A DNA stretch of 64,000 nucleotides from Trematomus loennbergii (lineage: Eukaryota; Chordata; Actinopteri; Perciformes; Nototheniidae): positions 14,409,472 to 14,473,471 of the forward strand of contig JAAOOA010000060.1 in the NCBI GenBank assembly GCA_012861695.1, in the 5' to 3' direction. How positions within the stretch are numbered: position 1 is the stretch's first letter; every line of letters starts with the position of its first letter. Below the pieces are notes generated by a model. That model did not search any database. It saw only the letters and a program-made list of their open reading frames with translations, and was not told where the DNA came from. Of this stretch, positions 40,600 to 51,000 are shown in pieces. The position numbers were made by a program, and so were the translations under genes.

Positions 40600-42650
40600 T
40601 CTTCGGTCCACCTTAAGCGCACATTGTGGCCAACGAACGAAAGCGTACCAGCCAGGCTTCCGTCCTCATTCTCCAGCCGGGGATCGCACTCTTGCTTCCC
40701 TGCTTTGACATAGCGTCACTTGTGAAACAGAAGAGGAGGAAGGAAGAAAAGACGCACTCGGGCCAAACCCCATCCGCACCAGCAGGAGAAGATGTCCGAG
40801 CCCAATAAGTACCGAGAGTGGATCCTGGAAACAATCGACTCTCTCCGCTCGAGGAAAGCCCGTCCCGATCTGGAGAGGATTTGTCGAATGGTCCGAAGAC
40901 GACACGGGTCAGACCCGGACCGAACCAGGACAGAACTGGAGAAACTGATCCAAGAGCAGACCGTGCTCAAAGTTAGCTACAAGGGCTCCATATCGTACCG
41001 GAATGCGGCGAAGGTGCAGAGGAAAAGCCGAAAGAAGAGTGAGTTTACGGCCGCTGGCAGCAGCAGCAGCGGCGCGGAGGCAGCGAGGGAGCGGACCAAA
41101 CACCACCATCCGAACAACAACAGTGCGCACAGCTTCACCGACCAGGAGGAGGAAGAGGAGGACTCTGAGCCCAGCCCAGGTCCCCACACTCAAACATCAG
41201 CCACCGACAAGAAGCCCAAGCCTGCCTCCAGCCCGAGTAGCGGAAACGGGTTCCAGAGCTGTGGCGCAACATCGGGCTGCGCGGTCGGGAGCGGCAGTGA
41301 AGAGGAGAAAGCAAGTGCACCTAGAGACGAGGGATTAGGACAGCAGGGAGTGGGGGACTGTAACATAACACACGCACACGACGACGGCGGTGGCGATGCC
41401 AGCGGGATAACACCGAGCAAAGCCGATGCAGTTCGGGGAGAAAAGGAGCGGTGTTTGTCCCGAGATGACACCCAGAACAAAACTTCCTCCGGGAGCGTCG
41501 GCGACCACCCGCAGCAACAGAGAGAGACTGCGCCCCTCAAGCCCAAACTTCGAGTCGGAGGAGGAGGAGGGGGCACCAAAACAGCGGGGAACCACGCCAA
41601 CTCCGACCTGGGCGACAGACTGGTGGCTTCTGTTCGCCGCCTGTCCGAAAAGAGCATCCGAGGGGGCTCTACCAGCGCACCAGAGGCCACATGCAGCCGC
41701 TCGGGCTGAAGGAGATCCTGGGCTACCTGAGCAGCCAAGAGCGGCTGTCGGAGGAGAAGCTGACCCGAGGCAAAGTCAAAGTGGTCATGGAGAGAGAGGT
41801 GGCGAGGGGCCGGCTACGCAGGACCCGCTGCGGGAACATCACTCTGCCGCTGAGGGGGTGGTGACGGAGGAGCCGAGGACCGCGGACAGACTTGTGAAGA
41901 GCGCACTGCAGGACACGGTGACAAAGGTGGGCTCCGATAACTTAATATTTCCAACACGTCCCGGCTGTATGGGCGCTGAACGCTTGCTTGTTGATTGCTC
42001 GCTGATAAATTAATTATGTTAAAATCGCACGAAAGCCACTAGACGCGCTCGGCTTCGCTCGCCTCTCGTTCATGTTTCTAGTTCTACTACGTCGATAGTT
42101 TACATGTAAAAGTGTTTGGGGCATATTTCACACATTTAGAGAGATTCATCTTTCCACCGTGCCTGCGTTTGTCCTCTGCCGCCTCGGTTAATGTGTGTGT
42201 AGCCTGTGTGTGTGTGTGTGTGTACATGTGTGTTGTATGTGTACATGTAGCCTACATGTGTGTTGTGTGTGTACATGTGTGTTGTGTGTGTACATGCGAG
42301 AGCTATAGCGGCTTCCCCGGCTGTGCGCGCGCACAGTTAAGAGCGTCTCTGCACGGCGCGAGCACGAGCCGCTCTGGTGTGGTCTTCAAATCATGCTTGG
42401 GGTCCTTTATGTTTCGCATCTCGCTCTCACGAACTTTGGCTGCGGACGGACTGGGCCTGCCGCGCGGGAGGCGGTGTCTGTCTAAACTTGAGACGTGCCG
42501 CTGCCGCTCTGTGTCGCTCGGGCCGACCTGCGGAGGACCAAACAGCCTCGTGTCTGTTCCTCATGCATCATCGATAAACATTTTGTGAGGGCGCGTTTCT
42601 AACCGGGTAGTTTTGTTTTCCTCTTCCGTTTTATGCCTCATTAAATCCTT
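40600..42650. promoter_or_regulatory. samd1 CpG island
   Basis: The region around and within samd1 exon 1 is strongly CpG- and GC-rich, falling off after about 42650. It covers the promoter, start codon, the whole 1.1-kb first exon and part of intron 1. SAMD1 itself binds unmethylated CpG islands, so self-association is conceivable. That last point is inference. Confidence 0.6.
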
Positions 42651-45016
42651 CTGATATTTTCTGACCGCACGCTCCCCTCCCTCCACGGTGCACACTCGAG
42701 TTGTAGGCGGCTATCGTTAGCGTCAGTGGTGGAACAAGTATTCAGATGCTTCACTTGAGTAAAAGAAGGCCTACTATATTAGTGCCAAGATACTCCATTA
42801 CAAGTTAAAAGTCCAGCATTCAAAATCTTACTTAAGTAAAAGTACAATAGTAGGCTATTATCAGCTAAATGTAGGCCTACTTGTAGTAGGCTATAACAAG
42901 TAAAAGTCGCTATACTTTACCTTTATGTGTGTATATCATTATATGTATACACTGATTACAAATATAAACTGAAAAGATATAAGTGCATTGCACATTTTAA
43001 AGTGGCCTTTTATTGTGACCAGCCTGTAATCATGCTGTCTAATCAGCATCTTGATATGCCACACCTGTGGGGTGGATGGATTACCTCGGCAAAGGAGAAG
43101 TGCTCAATAACACAGATTTACACAAATTTGTGAGCAATATTTGAGAGGAATTGGCCTTTTGTGTATAGGCTACATAGAAAAGGTCTTAGATCGTTGAGTC
43201 TTTCAGCTCAGGAAAAATGGGAGCAAAAACAAAAGTGTTTATATTTTTGTTCAGTGTATACATGACATTTCTAGATTTGTTGCATCATGTAGCATTTTAC
43301 TGTTGTAGACAAACAAAGTTCTGATTGACTTTTTGTAAAATATTTAAATAATTTGACTCTTGAGGTTTAGTCCACTAGTTTAATTTTTAGAGATGCATTT
43401 TGTTAAAAGTAGCTAAAGCTGTTCAGTAAATTTAATTATTCCCTTTTTAAATATTGAAGTAGAAGTATCAAGTAGGATAACATCGAAATACTCAAGTAAA
43501 CCTGTACCTCAACATTGTACTTGAGTAAATGTACTTAGTCACTTCCCACCTGTGGGAGTGGGAGTTGTTTGTCCTCTTTCCAAGACTCCGCTCAGGGTGC
43601 AGTGAATAAGAACTTTGCTCAAACTCAGGTGTCGCCTCTTTCACCTCAGAAAACATGATTTATCTCCAGTTTGTTAATGGAGACATATTTTAATGCAACT
43701 TTCTCTGTCAATGCAGCTGCCGTCCCCCTCTCCCAGGGAGAATGAGGCGATGGAAACAGCCAGTGAAGAAGAGGAACGGGAAGAGGAGGAGGATCCCCGG
43801 AGCTCAGACGAGGAGGAAGGTCTATCCCCTGTAGCCATGACAACCGATCCGGAGCTCATTGAGAAAACCTCAGAAGATGCTCCAGAGATCCAGGCGGCAT
43901 CAAAGCAGGACAGCTCCCAGCAGCAGCACGGGGGTAAAGGTGTGTCCACGTGCGTGTTGATGTGTGTCCTGGAAAGACCCCATTAATCTCCCTTTTTTAA
44001 TTAGTAAGCCTAGTACAAACATTTAGTTACATTACCTTTTTATTATTGCTGTTTAAAATAAGTTGATGTCATTTATGTTTATTTTGTGCCTTGTTTTCCC
44101 TGTAAAGCTCACTTTTTTGTGTACCGATTTTGTGAATTTACTGTATAAATAAAATATTATTACATAAGAATGTTAATATCAATACACAATTATCATTCCA
44201 ACAACTATCAATCAATATGAATTTGAATACTATAACTATTATAATAACACAATTGAAGGCTTGTCTTTTATCTCTTCTCTTCCCTCTGGGTTTGCTGGTC
44301 TCAGGGATGGGTGGGATTGATTCCCTCACCAGGACGGAGCTTCCACCTGTTCAAGGAGCTTCACTGTGCTCATGTAACAGTGCAAACTTAGAGGAGAGAG
44401 CTGTCCGTCCTGATCAGCTACAGAAGGAGGCACATGTGAGTGAAAGCTTGTGCTTGTTTTAAATCAATGATTACCGATCAAAATCACTATAACGGCAGCA
44501 ATGAAATAAAACATTCTTTGATGCATCGCTTTACTACATCTTTGAAAAGAATATACTAAAACATGTACTACTTCTCAAGTCCTTCACCAGTTATGGAATT
44601 AAATTGAGATACTCTAACTTGTATATATAATACTATTGTTTAAAAATACCTTGATTCAAGATATTAATGTTGCTTGAGTAAAAGTACCAACGAATTATTT
44701 AATTATAGTTCCGAAATATTTGTCCGAAATGAAAGTAAAAGTACTGATGAACAAAACCCAGTTTCGTGTACTAAATGCTATATTATTGAGTGTTAGTGTG
44801 ATGGATTAGCATGCATGTTATTTTAGCAGTTCAAAGCAGTGCTCATTTTTATTACGTTATTATAACAGAATTGTAGTGAAGTAGAAGTTCGAAATACCAT
44901 GATGAAATGTACAGAAATACTAAAAATCCTTAGTTTTGATTATTTTTTAGAACAAAGGCTCACCGTGTTGCATAACAAATCTTTCTTAAGACACAACAGT
45001 TATTAGATACATCCCT

Positions 45017-45056
<40 letters not shown>

Positions 45057-48000
45057 AAAATAATACACACATATCAGATGAAAAGGAATATTTGACATAA
45101 AATAACCTAAAGCATTGAAATTGAAAAATCTAAATGTAACTGGGGGTGAGATGTAATCTGTGTAAATGTCTTGATTTGTTTAAAGGTGGGGTAGGTAATT
45201 TTGGAGAAACCAGCTCGAGTGCGCTGGAATTTGAAAATACACAACCAGAAAAAATCGGCCCCTTCCTTACAGAGCCCCTCCTCCAACACACACGAACGCG
45301 CACATGACCAATGAGGGCACGAGATAAGTTTGTGCACAGATGGAAGGCTGACAGGCAGGTAGGCCATCCAGTTATTTTAGCCGGGCCGACTCAGATGATT
45401 AGTCGTGCTTTTTACAGCGCCACGGCTTCCACAGATGACATTTAATGTATTTATTGTCAAAGCACTTAAGGTATTCATTGCCATCGGGATGTTAAGAGCA
45501 TTCCATGGAATATAACAAAAAGTGTTTCTGAAGTGAATTACATACCCTACCTTTAAGTGCTCTTCATCATTAATTAAAATACACTTTCAGTGTTGCACTT
45601 GGACTAGCTGTAACCAGAGTGAGAGCAAACCATCCAGCTGCACTTTAAAAAAATGAATCAATAATCACAGAATTGTTCATGAAGGTTTGAAAACTCACAA
45701 AATAAAAAAAACATGAAGAATAATTAACCAGATGAGCTGAAGCACATGTGCTTGCTATCCTAGGTAATTGAGATTTTTCTCCACAGTCTCGTGGAACACA
45801 AGTGTTGTACTGCGCCTTTAAAAACGCTCCTTTGTTTGCCCTTTTCTCTGATGCGGCAGTCAGGAGAAAAATAAAGTGCAGCGTAAAGGACTCGCATACA
45901 GAGAACAAAACAAGAGATGCAGATTCCAGTGTGTTTCTATTTGATACATAAAGGTGCACAGAAAGTGTTCATAGAGGGCAAAAGTGAAAACCTTTCACAA
46001 TGTTGACCTCTTCAATGATTTTGGGAGAAAAATGTGTTCCATTATGTGAGTAAAATCCATCCATGAATATTGACAGGCATGATGGGGTGTCTTTAAAGCA
46101 GTTGCCGCTATGTTTGTGCACGCATGCATTAACCAAAACAACACCGCACGACACATCATACATACAATACACAGCAAATTCTGTGGTGTGAAATAGTGTA
46201 GATTTTTCAGTGTCAATTATTTCGAGTTGATAAGTGTTGATTTGGGTGTTCTTTTAACACTTGCAGTGCTGAAAAAGCTCTAAAGCCGGTGTTCTTTAAG
46301 GGAGTTGATTGCATGCACTCTAGTTGGAGTTAATTACACTTCCGGTTTTAGTGCGCCTTTTTTCTTCATCTCATGGCGGAGAACAACCTGTGTCTGGAAG
46401 GAGATACATTATTTCAAAAAGGTAAGGACCAACATATTCAATCATTTATGCTGATCATTTTTGTATTAAAAGTATGTATAAACGTCACGTAGGGTGTGAC
46501 TCAAATGTGTCAAGGCTGGTGTGGAGGCTTTTGCTGGCATGACTCTCACTAGTATTACATTGCGCAAAGTCATGTGTAATTTGCATGCAGCCATGACCAT
46601 AAGCGGGAAATCAGGTGGAGATGAGTTGCAGCTGTGTTAGCCAAAACGCCATTGAGTTCAGTCAGCGCGAGTGACTAAGGTAAAGATAGATAGCTACTGA
46701 TGTTGGAACGGTTATTACAATTTTCAATAATATTCGTTTTACGTTGTCTTCTCTTGTTCTTACCACTCGTGATCTAGCTGCTAGCTAGCTCTATGCTAAC
46801 GCTAGCTCGATGCTATCACTAGCTCTATGCTAACGCCCCGTTTTTTAACTAGCTTGTTAACTTCCTCACTGGCTATGGCAATTAGCTAACCAACATGTCC
46901 CATTTTATTAAGTGCCAAAACTGCTTCTGAATGAGAAGAAGACTGATTTGAGAGGCTAATCAAGCCATAGTTGTTTAGCTAACGTACGTTAGCTGGCTTA
47001 GCTAGCTGTAGTTAGACACAGGATGTGGCTTAACACGTTTATATCAGTAAATGAATGTACAGTTGGATCACAAAAATCTGCATGAAGAGGCTAAGCCTAC
47101 TTAAATGAGTGGTTGCGTATTCAAAAAAAGAAAATAAGCTATATTGTTCCAGACAGAATATTTTAGATTTTTAGATGTGGCAGCTAAAAAAAGTGAACTG
47201 CTAACATTATCTCCATTGTGGTTTCTTTAAGAAGACTCATCATGTTGCTGAAGGTAAAATACCAGGGTACCAAAAAGTACATCAGGTTAAATCTGGGCTT
47301 CACCTATTTGGAATTCATCAATGAAGGCTAGTAGCCATCTTGTGTAACAAAATGTACAGCTTTGCTGAAGCAAAAGGATTTATGTGGTATTATTTAGATA
47401 ACTTTATTAGCTTTCGCCAGCGGGGACAATATGATTTTTGCTGCAGGCCTTTCTTAGTTTATTTTGACTTCTTTACTTTGTGCATTTTGAGGTAGACACT
47501 GACATTTTGTTGTCTGATTTCTCCTCCTGATAGGCTGGGACAGTGACATGGCTTGTCTGCTGCTGCTCCTCTATCTCTTGTCACCCACTGCTGGACGGAA
47601 GAGGACCAAGATCAGTCCCAGTGATGCAGTGGACAAAATGGTGTACTTCCACAAGGTATGCATGTCTCATATTTTCTTCCCCCAGCAAGAAAAGGGAGGA
47701 GAAATCTAAACTGAACATTTTAACGTTGCTGGATAACTATCCAAACTTTTACTTTACGGTGTTCATGTTGTTTTTCTGTTTTTCAGGCGTGCTGCAGCAT
47801 CGATGAGCACCTGCGGGGAAGAAAGGGTCAACAACCGTACATCCTTGCTGCTGGCCGAACCCGGAACCGGATTGACACCTTCTACATTGTGATCGACAAA
47901 CAGCTCATCCCATGCCAAGCCACCAGCTCATTGGGTGCTTTTGACGAACTGTTCAAATCTCACTATGTGTTCAACCTGTCCTTCGAGGAGTCGTTGGTCC

Positions 48001-51000
48001 AGCTGTACACATTTGTCCAGACAACAGTATACAACATCGACATCAACACAACAGATGAGTCTCCCAGAATCCGTGAGTTGCGGGCAAAACTCTTGAACTA
48101 GGATCAAAACATGTACAAGTGTTTCATATGTCAAGCTGTACACAAGACTTGCCAGTCCTTGGTAAGCCATTTAAGAATGGATCACAGTTTCTATCCTAGC
48201 AGCAGGTTTAAGTTGGTTTGTGCACAAGATCGTTGTAGGCGTCAGTTTTTATCATATTCAGGTTTAAAAAAACATTTAAATAGTGTTCATGAGAGGGATT
48301 TATGCCAAAGTGGTGATGCAGCAAACTCTCAGTCATGTCTACCTATTTGTCACAGTCTCCAAGGTACTTCACATGTTGCTCAAACAAATGTCACAAATGC
48401 TGGGTGTTTTGAGGACAATGGATCAAATCTCTACAAAGAACATACCAAAAAAAAAAATGTGTGCTTCAATTGTTGCTAAACTCCAAGGAAGTACTATGGC
48501 AAGTAGTTTTGTTTCAACAATTGTTAGTGATTTGGAAGAACTTGCCACTGGACTGCACTCCAAAGTTAAGCAAGAAATACTGTCTGCGGTGCCTACAGAT
48601 GATCCTGTAAGATCTAGATCAAATGTCCATAGGATATCATTGGGATACATCACCTTTAAACCATATTGCATATGGACCACTGAAACCATTTAATTCGGAT
48701 GAGGATAGTGAGAGGTTTTCTCAAGCTCTGCATGCTGCTGTACCAAAAGACATCTCTACTAACTGGGTTACAATCAGTGGGACAGAGTACAGGACAGGAC
48801 TAGTCATTTGCATTGAGGTTGAGGATGGAATGCCTGTTTTTTGCAAAATAAACAAGGTCCTTTTAGTTGATAGTGCTATCTACTTCCTTGTGAAAAAGCT
48901 TGTGGTTGACCATTTTAGTGAACATTTTCATGCCTACAAAGTATTTGAAAGTGATGAAAAATATGTAATCAAAGCAGAAAGCCTTGTAATATATAAGCCC
49001 TTTGACTTACAAAGTGCTTATGGTGGAGATGAGAGCGAATATGTCGTGCCTTTGTTTTATTTTTAAATGTTCATATACTGTATAGTTGTGTACATAAACT
49101 AGTCCTCTCTGTTTGTCACATGTCCTGACCAGTTGTCAGTTGTTTCTTTTGAAAAACAAAATGTGCATTATGCTGTGCTGGATAGAGTGGAGAGATACAT
49201 TATCTGTAACATGTTTACGCCTGTTAAGTGCAGATACTGTAATTTTTGCAGTGTTGAATAAAAAAGGACAACATTGAGAGTTTGTAATGATTTATTAAAT
49301 ATTCTTAAGTCTTGTGGAAGTCAACAAATGTATCTAAATGTAAATAGAGCTAATAGATTTAACCTATAGAGATTGTGTTTTTCGTAACAATTATTTGTGT
49401 GTACAGTGCATAGATTAATATTGTAAAATAATACCATTTCAGATATAAAACACTGAAGGTTCAAAATTAACACTCACAGTGCAGGGGAATAACACAATTT
49501 AGTGTTAAAAATACACTTTCCTGTGTAATTGAACCACTTTCTAAATTATATAAATCAACACTCCCAGTGTAAAGCAATAACACCATTTAGTGTTAAAAAT
49601 GGTTATAAAACAACACTGTCAGTGTTAGATAATTAACACTATTAAAGAGTTAAAATATTAACACTTTCCAAAGTGTAACTTTAACTCCCAATTGGTGAGG
49701 ATTATATAAACACCAAGTAAGTGTTGATTTTAACTCTATAAGAGTTAAATTAACACTTACAATTTTGCTGTGTACATCATCAGAAGCAATGTTACATGCA
49801 CCATAAAGACCACACACACACACAAACCGACACTCGCGTAAGATGCAGAAATATTATTTAAAACTGTACCCAAGAATATCTCTGATGCTTTTAACATCAT
49901 TTTCTCCCTGTCTCAGATATCCTCTTTTTGTCATGCTTATCATTTAGTTGCATCATGTATGTGGGGAAGACATCCCCACATACATGATGTCTTAACAATC
50001 CAGAATCAGAAAGTAGAATTTGTGCAATCATACAAATATCTCGGGACAATTATTTACTCAAAATTGAGCTCTGATCCAAACTGTGAAGCTGTGTGCAAAA
50101 GGGGGCACCAGCGTTTGTACTGTCTTAGGAAACTGTCCTATTTTAACATTGACAAAACCATGAGGATCATGTTTTATCGTGCTTTTATCGAGTCAATTCT
50201 GTCTTTTTCGTTAATGTCATGGTTTGGTAACCTGACTTTAAAGAGCAGAACCTCTCTGAGTCAGATCATAAAGTGGTCCAGCAGACTGATTGGTGAGCCA
50301 CAGCTAAACCTGGAGACCCTGTACCTCAGGCAGTTACAGCGGTTATCCAGCTCCATATTAGACGATGACTCCCACCCTCTGCACTCAGAATTTAAGCTTT
50401 TTCCTTCGGGCCGGAGGTTAGCTGTCCCAAGGAGTAGAACGAAGCGGTATAAAAACAGTTTTATCCCAGCAGCTATTGCACAAATTAACACATCATAGGA
50501 GTGTCACACAGATGCCTTTTTATTTATTAATTTAATTATGAATTTTTAATGTTTGTACTCGTGTTTTTCCTCTTAAATGTTTTTGAAATATTTTGAGATT
50601 TGACGGAGCAGGGTGTACTTGCACTTTTTATTAGTCCTTTTATTGTGTCAGTTGTTTGTTTTTAGAGTGTGTCAGGATGGATCCCTTGTCTTTTTCTCTG
50701 CAAACAAAATCTACCTACGGGTACAAATAAAGAACCTGAACCTAACCCCTCTCTCCTCCACATACAGGATGACACAACCAACCACACCTCCTCAGGCTTT
50801 AACAGTGAGTTCTGCTTTACAGATCATCTCAAAAGAAGTGTGTATGCGTTTGGTGGCTTGCAGTGACGACAGTTGATCACACTGCACTCTGTTTTCCCAT
50901 CGTAGGCCTGGAGTGTAAGACAGAGGTTGGCATGTCGTCCTGCCTGCTCACACCCACTGCCTCCCCGAGAGACTCCGGCGTGTGTGAGGAGCGAGGGATG

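Larger units (their letters stand above)
46170..49772 (+). mobile_element. TA-flanked 3.6-kb DNA element, unassigned superfamily
   Basis: The element lies in samd1 intron 3. Its ends are inverted: left CACAGCAAATT, right AATTTTGCTGTG, each flanked by TA (46168-46169 and 49773-49774). This indicates a cut-and-paste DNA element with TA target duplication. Inside are a spliced ORF (46373-48101) and a C2H2 zinc-finger ORF with frame breaks (48111-49066), both on the + strand, 9 bp apart. The right 300 bp form a dense array of AGTGTT/AACACT and GAGTTAA/TTAACTC motifs, with a looser version at the left end (46195-46345). No DDE transposase core is recognisable, so this copy is probably non-autonomous. 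Fish genomes carry many copies of related ORFs (from memory), but I cannot name the superfamily. Confidence 0.75.

Noticed and set aside
41190..41738. 182-codon minus-strand ORF in samd1 exon 1
   Set aside because: GC-rich coding sequence often leaves the opposite strand open. The plus frame has the conserved winged helix, while this one is low-complexity Ser/Pro.
42196..42297. CRISPR-like spaced repeat
   Set aside because: The GTACATGTGTG units are contiguous and variable, with no unique spacers. This is a eukaryotic minisatellite.
46422..47533. Reading the 1.1-kb gap in the element ORF as coding
   Set aside because: All frames contain many stops and no resemblance to the flanking domain. 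Donor and acceptor consensus are good.
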